Source of the DNA: GCA-016699445 sp964555055
GTDB lineage: Bacteria > UBA10199 > JACPAL01 > GCA-016699445
Assembly (NCBI GenBank): GCA_964555055.1
Contig: CAZKQW010000015.1
Span: 1-51,535, forward strand
Length of the DNA stretch: 51,535 bases
Reading direction: 5' to 3'
Part shown: one piece after another, positions 7,430 to 17,201 of the stretch
How the letters are laid out: every line of letters starts with the position of its first letter
Position numbering within the stretch: the first letter of the stretch is position 1
The notes under the pieces: generated by a model
Databases searched by the model: none
What the model was told of the DNA's origin: nothing
Seen by the model: only the letters and a program-made list of their open reading frames with translations
Made by a program: the position numbers and the translations under genes

Positions 7430-8512
7430 ATGAGCATTAGGGAAAGGTTAGAAAGATCTCGAAGTGGCAATAGGGGGAGGCCCTTCATTGAAAGAACGGA
7501 TAGAGAGTCGGTATACCAAGGAGTTCGAGAGACCGTGGCGCGTATCGGAATGCCCGGCGTGGACCAAGCGGTTTTATTGAGGGATTTTAGAGCGCTTCAA
7601 CAGGGACGGTTTCATACGCGGGAGGAAGCTGAAGATTTCTTTGCCGGTGTTGAAAGGATCATTCACGATGAGGCGACACGCAGGATCCAATCTGCCCTAG
7701 ACACTCTTCCGCTCGAAGAACTGAACTCTATTCACCGACCTTTTAATGTTCCAGGTTACAGTTGGGGTGAAACACCACTCTTAAGACGAAACACACGCAC
7801 TCTATTGCACTCCCCTTTTGGAGAGACTCCAATCCGAGGGCCCATCGTTCAAGCGTCTTCGATTTTACCCACACAACCCGTACGGACACTCTCACCCCTA
7901 GCGAGATTCATTCAAAGAAATTTGAACTTACCTTGGTCTACCGGAGCGAGTTACAATGGAATTCACATACCCTTATCGTTTCGTGTGTTGGTAGGAGAGG
8001 AAGAGCGTCCCGTAACCATTCGCATCGACCCCACCCTACGGTTTCGTGATATACAGGGTGCATTTCCGGGAGAGCCGTCTTTATTGCGGCATAGGCTTCT
8101 ACCGATACTATCTACAAGGCATACGCCGTTAGCCGCGTGGCCTCAAAGGGATGTATCCATGGGTAACGTGACGATGGGAAGTCTAGAAACCCATAGAATT
8201 CCTGACGACAGACCTCCTTATACCGATAGCTATGAAGGGCTCTCCCACCTTCAGGAGGCACTTCTCTCACACGCCTATAATAATCAGAGGACCATTCGCG
8301 TCATCATTACTTATGAAACGGAACATCGGGTGAGGATTCAATTTCAGTCGCGAGGGATCATAAACAGCTTCATTACTTTAGGGGCTTCTCAACTCATCGA
8401 ACCTTTGATTTTATCCTGCATTCGGCCTCTACCGGTCGGGACACGCTTAGAAATGACGACTCCCTATCCCAGGGAAATCATAGGGAGTCCATCATCTACC
8501 CCTCGCCCATAA
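7430..8512 (+). CDS. Orphan cytoplasmic protein, 360 residues
   Basis: I do not recognise this protein. It has no signal peptide or membrane segment and begins with an arginine-rich stretch (MSIRERLERSRSGNRG). Residues about 20-105 are probably helical and charged; the rest is mixed, rich in arginine, proline and leucine, ending in a proline/serine-rich tail. The start follows an AAAAGAGG-like ribosome binding site about nine bases upstream. It overlaps the 3' end of the convergent cobA-hemD gene by 17 bases. It is one of several long uncharacterised proteins in this window placed singly between housekeeping genes. Confidence 0.65.
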   Translation: MSIRERLERSRSGNRGRPFIERTDRESVYQGVRETVARIGMPGVDQAVLLRDFRALQQGRFHTREEAEDFFAGVERIIHDEATRRIQSALDTLPLEELNSIHRPFNVPGYSWGETPLLRRNTRTLLHSPFGETPIRGPIVQASSILPTQPVRTLSPLARFIQRNLNLPWSTGASYNGIHIPLSFRVLVGEEERPVTIRIDPTLRFRDIQGAFPGEPSLLRHRLLPILSTRHTPLAAWPQRDVSMGNVTMGSLETHRIPDDRPPYTDSYEGLSHLQEALLSHAYNNQRTIRVIITYETEHRVRIQFQSRGIINSFITLGASQLIEPLILSCIRPLPVGTRLEMTTPYPREIIGSPSSTPRP

Positions 8513-10037
8513 AATAACGCTTAATCGCCTCCACCAATTCCGGCATCGTCGATTGTTCGGGTTGGACAACGACGTTTAGGCCGAAGTTTTCGGCTGATTT
8601 TCGGGTGATCGGGCCAATACAGGCGGCTGGGATTTTTTTGGCCAAGATTTCAACGCCCGTTTTTTTCGCCAATTCCAAGTAATTGCGGGCGGTATTGGAA
8701 CTCGCGAAAACGACCATATCAGGACCCCTCTCGAGAATTTCTTTTAATAAAGGTGCATTCTTTCGGGGTAATACCATACGGTACGCTTCCACTTCATCGA
8801 CCTTCGCCCCAGCTTTCTTCAAGATCCCGCCCACCATCTCGCGCGTCTCTTTGGCCCTAACGATCAGGACCCTCTCACCTTTAAGCTTCGGGTGCGCGGT
8901 TTTCAGGGCGGTGATAAGCCCCTCCGAACGGAATTCCTTAGCGATGATGTCGGCCCTGAGGCCGTAAGAAGCGATTACGCCAGCCGTTGCCGCACCGATC
9001 GCGCCGATCTTCGATCTGCCTAAAGCTCGCGCATCGCTTCCACTCTTCGTTAGACGATCGAAGAATGCTGTGACGCCATTCGCGCTGGTGAAAAGAACCC
9101 AAGAATAATGTTTCAACCGTTTAAGGGATCGGTCCAGTCCCACCCAGCTCGTCGGCGGACGAAACTCGATCGTCGGGACTTCGATCACTTCCGCTCCTGC
9201 CATTTCCAAACGATCCGCGATTTCACTGATCTGGTGGCGGGAACGCGTAACCATGATCTTTTTCCCGAAGAGAGGCTTACGGTCGAACCAACCCAACTCA
9301 CCGCCTAAGCTAGCCACATCCCCCACCACGACGATCGTCGGCGGGCGGATCGATTTTTCCTTCACGCGAGCGACGATGTTGGACAGGGTGCCAGACACCC
9401 GCCTTTGGCGGGGCAGAGTCCCCCATTCGATCACTTCCACCGGCGTCGTGGCTAACTTTCCGCATTTGATCAAATTTTCCGAGATTCTTGGAAGATTTCC
9501 GAAACTCATCAAAAAAACAATGGTCCCTATTTTCGCTAAAGCCGTCCAATCGGGGGACATGGGAGCTTCTGTATCTTTTTCGTGACCCGTGACGAAAGCT
9601 ACGACGGACGTATAATCCCGATGCGTGAGAGGAATCCCGGCATACGCCGGCACGGCGATCGCCGACGTCACTCCCGGAACCACTTCAAACGCTACCTGAC
9701 TCCGACGCAAAGCCAGGGCTTCTTCTCCGCCACGGCCGAAAATATACGGATCGCCACCCTTGAGGCGGACCACGGTTTTTCCTTTTTGCGCCTCCTTCAC
9801 CAGAAGCTGATTGATGTGGTCTTGCTCCACCGAGTGACTAGAGCCTTTTTTGCCCACATAAATTTTTTTCGATTTTACGGGGGCGAGCTGGAGCAAACGC
9901 GGATTGGCTAAATAGTCGTAGACGACGACATCCGCCCTTTGAAGACAGTCCTTGCCCTTCAATGTCAACAAACCCGGATCGCCTGGGCCCGCGCCGACGA
10001 GGTAGACGGTTCCTTCTTTCGATATTCGAAGAGGCAT
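8496..10037 (-). CDS. cobA-hemD: Uroporphyrinogen-III C-methyltransferase fused to uroporphyrinogen-III synthase
   Basis: A 513-residue two-domain enzyme. Residues about 1-250 are the SAM-dependent methyltransferase: VYLVGAGPGDPGLLTLKG, GDPYIFGRGGEE, PGVTSAIAVPAYAGIPLTHR and the EWGTLPRQR motif. From about residue 260 to the end lies a HemD-type synthase (ITVTRSRHQ-like opening, LFTSANGV, AAIGPITR-like segment). HemD closes hydroxymethylbilane to uroporphyrinogen III; CobA methylates that towards precorrin-2 and siroheme or B12. The upstream gene is hemC, whose product feeds HemD directly, 64 bases away. The ATG at 10037 is preferred over a TTG twelve codons upstream because it has AAAAGG upstream and starts close to the domain. 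Similar fusions are known in several anaerobic lineages. Confidence 0.95.
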   Translation of the reverse strand: MPLRISKEGTVYLVGAGPGDPGLLTLKGKDCLQRADVVVYDYLANPRLLQLAPVKSKKIYVGKKGSSHSVEQDHINQLLVKEAQKGKTVVRLKGGDPYIFGRGGEEALALRRSQVAFEVVPGVTSAIAVPAYAGIPLTHRDYTSVVAFVTGHEKDTEAPMSPDWTALAKIGTIVFLMSFGNLPRISENLIKCGKLATTPVEVIEWGTLPRQRRVSGTLSNIVARVKEKSIRPPTIVVVGDVASLGGELGWFDRKPLFGKKIMVTRSRHQISEIADRLEMAGAEVIEVPTIEFRPPTSWVGLDRSLKRLKHYSWVLFTSANGVTAFFDRLTKSGSDARALGRSKIGAIGAATAGVIASYGLRADIIAKEFRSEGLITALKTAHPKLKGERVLIVRAKETREMVGGILKKAGAKVDEVEAYRMVLPRKNAPLLKEILERGPDMVVFASSNTARNYLELAKKTGVEILAKKIPAACIGPITRKSAENFGLNVVVQPEQSTMPELVEAIKRYFMGEG

Positions 10038-10101
10038 GAGCGAGCCTTTTAATGTCCGCCTGGGATCTCGCAATAGAAATCACCTAAAATAGTCACCGAA
10101 G

Positions 10102-11052
10102 TTATTTCATGGGAGAGCGTACGGCAGCCAAACGACAACGCTCGAGGAGAGTATCTCCCCCTTGGGAAAGAATCTTACGGGCAAGCTGCTCGCCGAGCAG
10201 GCCAGGCGTATCAATGGAACCGATCACGGAGTCGGTGATCATTTCATACCCGTCCAAGGTCGACACCATTCCCCGCACTGCCAGCATTTCCCCCTCGAAT
10301 ACCGCGTAAGCCGCGACCGGAGATTGGCAATCCCCTTCAATCGCTTTTAGGAAAGACCGCTCGGCCGTCGTACAGATTTCCGTCTCGCGGTGGTTGAGGC
10401 ATTTGACCATATTGGCGGTCTCCGCGTCTTTTTCTCGGATCTCGATGCCGATCGCCCCTTGGGCCACCGCCGGTAGCATCATGTGCGTCGTCAGGTATTC
10501 CGTGATGCGGGACGTGAGTCCGAGACGGGTCATCCCGGCCGCGGCCAGGATCACGCCGGCCAAATCCTCCGTTTTGAGTTTCTTGAGACGCGTATCCACG
10601 TTGCCCCGGATGGGGACGATTTCCAGATCGCCTCTCCAATGCTTCAATTGAGCTTTCCGGCGAAGGGAGCTTGTGCCCACCATCGCTTTTTTAGGGAGAG
10701 CGGCCAGCGAAGCGTATTTATGGGAGACGAACACGTCCCGAGGGTCTTCCCGTCGTAAAACGGCCGCTATTTTCAACCCTTTAGGTAAAACCGTCGGCAC
10801 GTCCTTCATGCTGTGGACGGCTAAGTGCACCTTGCCGGCCGCCAATTGTTCTTCGATTTCCTTCAAAAAAAGCGCCTTGCCGCCGATCTCGGCCAAAGGC
10901 GTTTGGTCGATCTTGTCTCCGGTGGTCTTGATGATTTTAAGCTCGATCTCTAGGTCATTATACTCTTCGAGCAGCAAATCCCGCACGAAATTCGCCTGCC
11001 ATAAAGCGAGAGGGCTACCCCGTGTTCCGATGATGATCTTTCGCCGACTCAT
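10102..11052 (-). CDS. hemC: Hydroxymethylbilane synthase (porphobilinogen deaminase)
   Basis: A 316-residue enzyme that joins four porphobilinogen units into hydroxymethylbilane. Signatures are IIGTRGSPLALWQA at the N-terminus, HSMKDVPT, the RRKAQL and IRGNVDTRL segments, and C242 in EGDCQSPVAAYA, the residue that carries the dipyrromethane cofactor. Length and motif order are normal. It is the first gene of a two-gene minus-strand unit with cobA-hemD, which would use its product at once. The upstream gap to the divergent rlmI-like gene is only 67 bases, so both promoters must lie there. No tRNA-dependent ALA genes (hemA, hemL) are visible nearby. Confidence 0.97.
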   Translation of the reverse strand: MSRRKIIIGTRGSPLALWQANFVRDLLLEEYNDLEIELKIIKTTGDKIDQTPLAEIGGKALFLKEIEEQLAAGKVHLAVHSMKDVPTVLPKGLKIAAVLRREDPRDVFVSHKYASLAALPKKAMVGTSSLRRKAQLKHWRGDLEIVPIRGNVDTRLKKLKTEDLAGVILAAAGMTRLGLTSRITEYLTTHMMLPAVAQGAIGIEIREKDAETANMVKCLNHRETEICTTAERSFLKAIEGDCQSPVAAYAVFEGEMLAVRGMVSTLDGYEMITDSVIGSIDTPGLLGEQLARKILSQGGDTLLERCRLAAVRSPMK

Positions 11053-11119
11053 AAAAGTGCCGCGTATTTAGCACATTTCTTGATTGAGTTAAAGCATTAC
11101 CTCACCTAATTCCGCAGCC

Positions 11120-12289
11120 ATGAAGCTCCCAACGGTTGTCATTAATGAGAAGGGAACCCAGCGCGTCCATCGACGGCACCCTTGGGTATTCCGTTCGGAC
11201 ATTATGGAGGCCCCTTCGGACCACCCGCCGGGCGCTGTTGTTTTTGTGAAGAGCCGGAAAGGACAGCTCCTCGGACAAGCATTCTTCAATCCTCTGTCCC
11301 AAATTTCCCTGCGCTTTTTGACGTTCACCGATAAAACGATCGACGCTCTTTTTTGGAGAGAGCGAATCGTACGCTCCATCCATCGGCGTCAAGCCTTGCG
11401 TTACGGGGAGTATCAAGGCATCCGACTTATCTATGGGGAATCCGATTCCCTTCCCGGCCTCATCGTCGACCGCTATCGGGATGTTTTAGTTTTCCAGACG
11501 CTCTGCGCGGGCATCGACCGCCACCGGGAAGCGATTTTCGAAATCCTGAAAACCGAGACCGGTGCTTCGGCCCTCGTCGAACGCAACGACGTCTCGGTCC
11601 GTGAGCTCGAAGGGTTAACCAAACAAAAAGGCATCATTTCGGGAAACATTCCTCCAACCCTTGAAATGCATGAGGGGGACAACGTCTTCGCCGTCGACTC
11701 TCTCGAAGGTCAAAAAACGGGGATTTTCTTGGACCAAGCGGAAAACCATCTCGTGGCGCGCCGTCACGCCTTCGGAAGGGCTTTGGATGTCTTCACTTAT
11801 CAGGGAGGCTTCGCCCTGCCCCTTTCCCAAGCGGCCGATGAGGTGACGGCCGTCGATTCTTCCGCGTCCGCTTTAAAAAAATTAGCGGAAAACGCCCAAC
11901 GCAACGGGCGCCGCATCCGACCTGTGGAAGCCAACGGTTTCGATTACCTGCGGGAGCTTTCCGACCGAGGGGAAAAATTCGATACGATCGTTTTGGATCC
12001 TCCACCGTTCATGAAAAGCAAAAAGGTCAAAGAATCCGCCCTCGCCGGCTATAAAGAGATCAATCTCCGAGCGATGAAGCTATTAAATCCCGATGGTCTC
12101 CTGATCACCGCCTCTTGCTCTCAGAACTTCACCCCGGAGCTTTTCGCCGCCACTCTCTTCGAGGCCGCTCGCGACGCGCGGCGCGAGATTCAAATCTTAG
12201 AAGTCCGCGGGGCCGCTCCCGACCACCCTGTCTTAATGAGCTTTCCGGAGTCTCATTATTTGCAGTGCTGGATCGTCCGCATCCTGTGA
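11120..12289 (+). CDS. rlmI: RlmI-type 23S rRNA (cytosine) methyltransferase
   Basis: A 389-residue SAM-dependent methyltransferase. Residues about 1-80 are a PUA-like RNA-binding region (RVHRRHPWVFRSDI, with GQLLGQAFFNP); a central segment contains GIRLIYGESDSLPGLIVDRY; the catalytic Rossmann domain has ALDVFTYQGGFALPLSQAADEVTAVD (SAM site), LDPPPFMKSKK and the ASCSQNF motif with the likely catalytic cysteine. E. coli RlmI methylates C1962 of 23S rRNA; the same fold occurs in other rRNA methyltransferases, so target specificity is inferred. The gene stands alone, divergent from hemC and convergent with the 1581-residue orphan. Confidence 0.88.
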   Translation: MKLPTVVINEKGTQRVHRRHPWVFRSDIMEAPSDHPPGAVVFVKSRKGQLLGQAFFNPLSQISLRFLTFTDKTIDALFWRERIVRSIHRRQALRYGEYQGIRLIYGESDSLPGLIVDRYRDVLVFQTLCAGIDRHREAIFEILKTETGASALVERNDVSVRELEGLTKQKGIISGNIPPTLEMHEGDNVFAVDSLEGQKTGIFLDQAENHLVARRHAFGRALDVFTYQGGFALPLSQAADEVTAVDSSASALKKLAENAQRNGRRIRPVEANGFDYLRELSDRGEKFDTIVLDPPPFMKSKKVKESALAGYKEINLRAMKLLNPDGLLITASCSQNFTPELFAATLFEAARDARREIQILEVRGAAPDHPVLMSFPESHYLQCWIVRIL

Positions 12290-12361
12290 TATTTTAAAAT
12301 AAGGTCTTAAAGCGAGGCTCTACCGACATGAAGCCGCATCAAACATGCAAGTCAAATGACT

Positions 12362-15300
12362 TCAAAATTCTTTAATCAAAGGTTCTTTGGATAATTGATC
12401 CAAAGCTGGCACCCATAAACTACCACGAGGGATGGAAGGGTAAGGAGGCAGGGGCTCTAGCCCAGTCATGGCTTTTAAAAACACGTTGATGATGTCTTGA
12501 TTGCCAACAGCTTGACTTGCGTTGGAGCCTGGAGTGCAGTTCATTCGATCATCAAGGTGGGCTAGGAAAGAAAGGTACACCATAAGATCGTGTGAGCAGA
12601 GGAGTGTCCAAAGGTAAGTGAAGCGGGGTTGATCGGGATATAGGATCGAAGCTAAATGAGTTTGGGCAAAGAGCCGCTCGACACGAACCATACTGACATC
12701 CGGATAGCCTTCGTAAGGGCTATGGTAGCCTCGTAAATAACGCGCTTGTTGAAAGATCGATCGGGCACCCTCTGGGATGAGAGGTAATCGCCTCTCCTCA
12801 TTTAAAAGAAGCATCCAGGTGACATGCTCTTCCCGCAAGCCATGATAAAAAGTCAGAAGGGCCTTCGCGTCGCGAGCGGGGTTTTTAAAACGATCGTCCG
12901 GATGAAATCCTGAGCCAAAATCCATGAGCCGATAGATCCGATCCGCGCGCTTCATGATCCCCGTCAAGGAAAGGATGCGTACTAAAACGTTGAGGAGGGA
13001 CTCCTCCCCTTCCAATCGGCAAGCCCTTAGGAATTGAGTATAGTAGGCTCTGGCGGGGCTCAACCTCTCGGATACGTCCCTACCTAAGAATAAACTTAAG
13101 GGTTCCGGAGTGCGGGTTGAAAAACCAGCATAGGCATCCTTCACCTCGGCATCTCTGGGAATTTTGACCCGACCCGATGCTTCCAAGCGGATTTTATCGT
13201 CCAAGGTCCTCCATCGAGCAAAATGGAGCAGCTCAGGGCAATCCCTCAAGGCGCCTTCTAAATAACCTGCGTCAGCAGTAAGTGCTGATGTTGATCCCTG
13301 CCGTGACGTCGTCGTTATGGCTTGAACTTCGACTGGACCCTCGGGATCGTTCCCTAACCCCAACTCCGTCCGCCAACGCGCCATTAGACCCTGGTGTAAA
13401 GTCATCTTAGGCATTGGGGAAGGTTTCACGAAACCGCGATCGGATGTTTTTTGGATAATTACGGGTTGTGCGATTGTCTCCATGGCCGTTTGTTCCGGCA
13501 GTTTATCTCTAAAATCCTCATATTTCCTCCTGGCAGCCCATACTTCATCCAAATCTCCTTCGCCGTAAGCGAGAACGCGCCATTCTAAAGCATGCAAGCA
13601 TTTCTCCAACGCCGATTCCAGATCCGAGTCTGGTGGGATCACATCGTAGGAAGATAGAACCGATAGGTGATTTGCCCGGTGACACTCGGGCAAACCAGCA
13701 ATGTAATCAAGATCGCTGATGAAACGTTTGACCCGTGCTGTGACTTTCCGACGTTGGTCCGCGAGCCACAAAGGAAGAGCCCTGTCTAAATCCGGATCCA
13801 TGACGACTTCCCGTAAGGCGCTGGTGTGAAGGGCGCACAAACGATGTTTTAAAAGGGCTGTTTTCCCCTCAGCTTCGGGATCTCCTAGAAACCCAGCTAT
13901 CTCATCACGCAGATACTCTTGAAGATTCTTGAAGTGTGCGGAAATTATCCCTACGGTCGCACCAACGTCGTCCGTGCATTTCAGTAGAGACATTCTTTGC
14001 CGCATAAGGGCTTCTAATGCCGAAGCGATTTCACCCTCCGCAACGGGACTTTCTCCAATCAAAGAGTCCCAAAAGAGCGGGGTCAATAGTGTCATCCAGC
14101 CCTGCGCCTGTGCAAGAGCGGCGGGGTGCTCGACCCCAACCGTACCATAGCCCACAACGACATCCGCTCGCGATCGGATATCAACGTCCTCCGGGAATAC
14201 CTCGCTGACGGGAAGCTCGGCAGACGAAACATCCATAGGAATGGCTAACGGAGCGGGCGCCGCGACCGTAAAGGAAAGGGGCCCTTGGAGCTTCAGGTAA
14301 TTCAAAGCACTATAGAGTGAAAGTCGGGTCAAAGGTTCCAGAGTATTTCCTCCGGGGGCCTCTTGGATAGCCCGCGTCATAAGAGTGTCGTCATAGGACA
14401 CTTGGGCATCCGATTTATACTTGCGGTAAATATCCAGCACACGCACCACCCTATCCGCTTCTTCCCGTAAAATACCCTGGTCTTCCAAAAAACGCCGTAA
14501 TCGATCATTACCGCCCACGCCGTCTTCTGTATTTTTTTTCACCTTTTCTTTTTTGGCAGCTCCACGGTGTCGGTAAAGCATCCGAACGTCGCCCCACCCT
14601 TCGTCCAAAAGCGGCCGGCTTCCGCGTTCATCCGCCCTTTTCAAAAAAATCCTGTAGGCGGCGGCTAATGCCTTATTTTTTCCATTGATTGACTCTGTGG
14701 ACGCCGGAAACAAAATGGCGATCAGCGGCTCCAAATCACGTTCTGTGATCACATGGCGTTCTCGATAGTGTGAAAAAGCCACGTGGAGATGGGTAACTTC
14801 GATTAGATCCAACGCCTCTCCCGCGACTTCGTGCAAAAGCACAAGGGCATAGGGTGGCACCACCGCGACGCCTTCCCTTTCTTCGAGCTGATGGGCTTTA
14901 CGGTGCGGAGGCGTCGCCGGGCTGATTTCGAAACGCAGGGGCAGCTGCCCTTCAATAACCACATTCCCGCCGACGGGAATTCTCCTCGCGCTTTCAGCGT
15001 ATGAGATAAGATAACGGTAAAAACGCTCGATCTTAAAAGGAGTCGAAAAAGGGCAAGAAGCGGGATCGATCGAATAGCGATCCGCCAAGGCTTGATACTT
15101 TTGATGTCCATCCCGGAGAGCGGTGAAAGCCCGGGACATTTTTGGACGCTCATTGCCGACTTTACTCGCCCCCAACCTTTCCCTGACGGCTAATTCTCGT
15201 AGGAGCTCACCGAAAGGATCCGGGTTTATGCCGAAATACTTGGCGGGATAATGGTCGGTATCTAAAGGGTAACGGCCGCCTGTGAAAGACTGAAAATGGC

Positions 15301-17107
15301 CGTCCATGGGTGAGATATCGACCCTCACCTCGGTCACTTGCCCTAGACGAGACTCTTGGATAGTCCGACCGAATGCCGTGATATCAGCACCCTCAAAAAT
15401 GGGCCTTAAGATAAGAAAAGCCAACGTCGAACCTCCCCACATCACCTCGAGAATGTCCTGCACCCCGCTCCCCCCTTTAAGAGGACGGTCGGGATGGATC
15501 TTACCGCGTAAGTGGCGCCACAAAACATCGGGGTGGGGAGCTCTTCTCTGGAGCCTTTCGGCAATGCCTGCGGCAATTTCCTCCAACCTCATTTTTTGAT
15601 GAGTCGCCCCAAGCGCCGTTTGGTATGTTAAAAAAGCAAAGGGAATCGGGAAAAATTCCTGTGGAAATTTCACGTTTACGATGGGAGGCACGCTATTTCC
15701 GAGGGGAGAGGCAGACTCCGAAAGTAACAAGGCCCTTAGCTTAGGATAGGCACAAAGAACCAGATGGATCAGGTCGGGAATATGCGGGACAGGGGCACAG
15801 GAGACTAAAACATAATAAAGTAAGATCACCTTACCGAGGGATTTTGGATGGTTCATTTTGCCCCACCTTAAGATCGTGTCTGGAGTGACTCCAACCATGG
15901 ACTTCACCCGCATACCATCGATCTCCTCGAAGCGGAATTTCCCTAAATACTCGCTTAAATCCCGACAACCGTCACCCGGTTGGATGCTCCGACCTTTAAC
16001 CAGTGCGGACAATGGAAGCCTTAAGATAGCTTTATCGATCGCACCTGTGGCCGTATCCGCTACCATGGCCTCCGCTGCACTCTCAAAATCGCTTTCTGCC
16101 GCCTTCACTTCTCCTAAGATAGAGGGTACGTCGTCTATTACGAGACCTACAGATTGGGCAACGTAAGTGCCCCCAGTGGCGCTCTTCACGGAAGCGAGCA
16201 TCGAACGAGCTGGATCGACCGCACCTGGAGGCCTGTAAAGATCCGGAGCTTCCTCTTTAATGTAATGAGAAAATGCAAAGATGCTCGAGCGATGCCCTGC
16301 ACCGATATTACCGTGTATTTCCTTTAAAACCTTTTCTTGATCGCACCCTAGAGCTAAAGCGGCTTCAGCGCTGTATTGGAACAAGGCTCGCCTTAGGAGT
16401 GTCACATCCGTATCGCTGAAGACTGCTCCCGTCTTTTGCCCATGATCGTGCCTCAAGCGAAAAACCAGAGCCTTAATGAGTCTTTGAAGTTCCTGGGGGT
16501 ATCCTATTTTTAACACATTGACCCACGGGACATTTTTTCGTCTTCGATCCCAATCGGAATCTGACGAGACATTGGCAAAATCCGTCTGGAATTCTTCGGC
16601 CGGTGAGATAGGCCGTATTTCCATGGAAGACTCGCGCAGCGCCATGGCCTTTATCAAAGAAGCGCCCATGTGAGAAGGAACACGAAACAGGTAAAAGACG
16701 TAAGGGACATTCTGTATAACCCTTTGTTCCACACCCATGAATTTTCCTGGACCCATGTTTCTAATGAATACCCATTGGTCCGGCTGCAAGGAAGATGGAT
16801 CTACGCCTTGTAATTCCCCCACAGCAAGAGAGATCCCCTCGAGGAGCGGACCGCAAAGCGACTGAAGAGACCTCATCTCGCTGGCGCTTAAGTCTTTTTT
16901 TGAAGACCATTGAGAGAGCCGTGCGACAAGATCGTGAGAGATATGAGAGGCCCAAGGAGGGTTCTCATCCACGACGTGCTGCAGTCCTTCGCTCACTTGA
17001 CGAACCAATTCCGTCTGGTCAGGAGAGAAAGAGCGTAAAGTGAGTGCTGTATCTAAAGCTCGTAGATTCGCATAAACGGCTTCAATAGATCGTAAAGCAA
17101 TCGCCAT
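12362..17107 (-). CDS. Very large orphan cytoplasmic protein, 1581 residues
   Basis: I recognise no family. The frame is open for 4.7 kb and has normal-looking composition, so it is a real gene. There is no signal peptide, no convincing membrane segment, no P-loop, no zinc cluster and no obvious internal repeat. Most of the protein looks alpha-helical and charged, with leucine-rich stretches; residues about 860-880 hold a lysine-rich, probably disordered linker (KKEKVKKNTEDGVGGNDR) that may separate two halves. The first ATG at 17107 has no good ribosome binding site. It is flanked by the convergent rlmI-like gene and a divergent patatin gene. Its size could suit a scaffold, toxin or effector, but nothing in the sequence decides this. 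Confidence 0.75.
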   Translation of the reverse strand: MAIALRSIEAVYANLRALDTALTLRSFSPDQTELVRQVSEGLQHVVDENPPWASHISHDLVARLSQWSSKKDLSASEMRSLQSLCGPLLEGISLAVGELQGVDPSSLQPDQWVFIRNMGPGKFMGVEQRVIQNVPYVFYLFRVPSHMGASLIKAMALRESSMEIRPISPAEEFQTDFANVSSDSDWDRRRKNVPWVNVLKIGYPQELQRLIKALVFRLRHDHGQKTGAVFSDTDVTLLRRALFQYSAEAALALGCDQEKVLKEIHGNIGAGHRSSIFAFSHYIKEEAPDLYRPPGAVDPARSMLASVKSATGGTYVAQSVGLVIDDVPSILGEVKAAESDFESAAEAMVADTATGAIDKAILRLPLSALVKGRSIQPGDGCRDLSEYLGKFRFEEIDGMRVKSMVGVTPDTILRWGKMNHPKSLGKVILLYYVLVSCAPVPHIPDLIHLVLCAYPKLRALLLSESASPLGNSVPPIVNVKFPQEFFPIPFAFLTYQTALGATHQKMRLEEIAAGIAERLQRRAPHPDVLWRHLRGKIHPDRPLKGGSGVQDILEVMWGGSTLAFLILRPIFEGADITAFGRTIQESRLGQVTEVRVDISPMDGHFQSFTGGRYPLDTDHYPAKYFGINPDPFGELLRELAVRERLGASKVGNERPKMSRAFTALRDGHQKYQALADRYSIDPASCPFSTPFKIERFYRYLISYAESARRIPVGGNVVIEGQLPLRFEISPATPPHRKAHQLEEREGVAVVPPYALVLLHEVAGEALDLIEVTHLHVAFSHYRERHVITERDLEPLIAILFPASTESINGKNKALAAAYRIFLKRADERGSRPLLDEGWGDVRMLYRHRGAAKKEKVKKNTEDGVGGNDRLRRFLEDQGILREEADRVVRVLDIYRKYKSDAQVSYDDTLMTRAIQEAPGGNTLEPLTRLSLYSALNYLKLQGPLSFTVAAPAPLAIPMDVSSAELPVSEVFPEDVDIRSRADVVVGYGTVGVEHPAALAQAQGWMTLLTPLFWDSLIGESPVAEGEIASALEALMRQRMSLLKCTDDVGATVGIISAHFKNLQEYLRDEIAGFLGDPEAEGKTALLKHRLCALHTSALREVVMDPDLDRALPLWLADQRRKVTARVKRFISDLDYIAGLPECHRANHLSVLSSYDVIPPDSDLESALEKCLHALEWRVLAYGEGDLDEVWAARRKYEDFRDKLPEQTAMETIAQPVIIQKTSDRGFVKPSPMPKMTLHQGLMARWRTELGLGNDPEGPVEVQAITTTSRQGSTSALTADAGYLEGALRDCPELLHFARWRTLDDKIRLEASGRVKIPRDAEVKDAYAGFSTRTPEPLSLFLGRDVSERLSPARAYYTQFLRACRLEGEESLLNVLVRILSLTGIMKRADRIYRLMDFGSGFHPDDRFKNPARDAKALLTFYHGLREEHVTWMLLLNEERRLPLIPEGARSIFQQARYLRGYHSPYEGYPDVSMVRVERLFAQTHLASILYPDQPRFTYLWTLLCSHDLMVYLSFLAHLDDRMNCTPGSNASQAVGNQDIINVFLKAMTGLEPLPPYPSIPRGSLWVPALDQLSKEPLIKEF

Positions 17108-17201
17108 AAACGTGGAGAGTATCGGCAGATCTTCTTGATTGTTGTTACAGGGAACGAATATTTTACAAAAACGATTAAAATAGCATAAATATTATGGAGT
17201 T

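Noticed and set aside
9388..9416. Palindrome CCCGCC-TTT-GGCGGG inside cobA-hemD, similar to the hairpin at 30329-30343
   Set aside because: It codes for the conserved WGTLPRQRR segment of CobA, so the resemblance to the tRNA-linked hairpin is explained by coding constraint.
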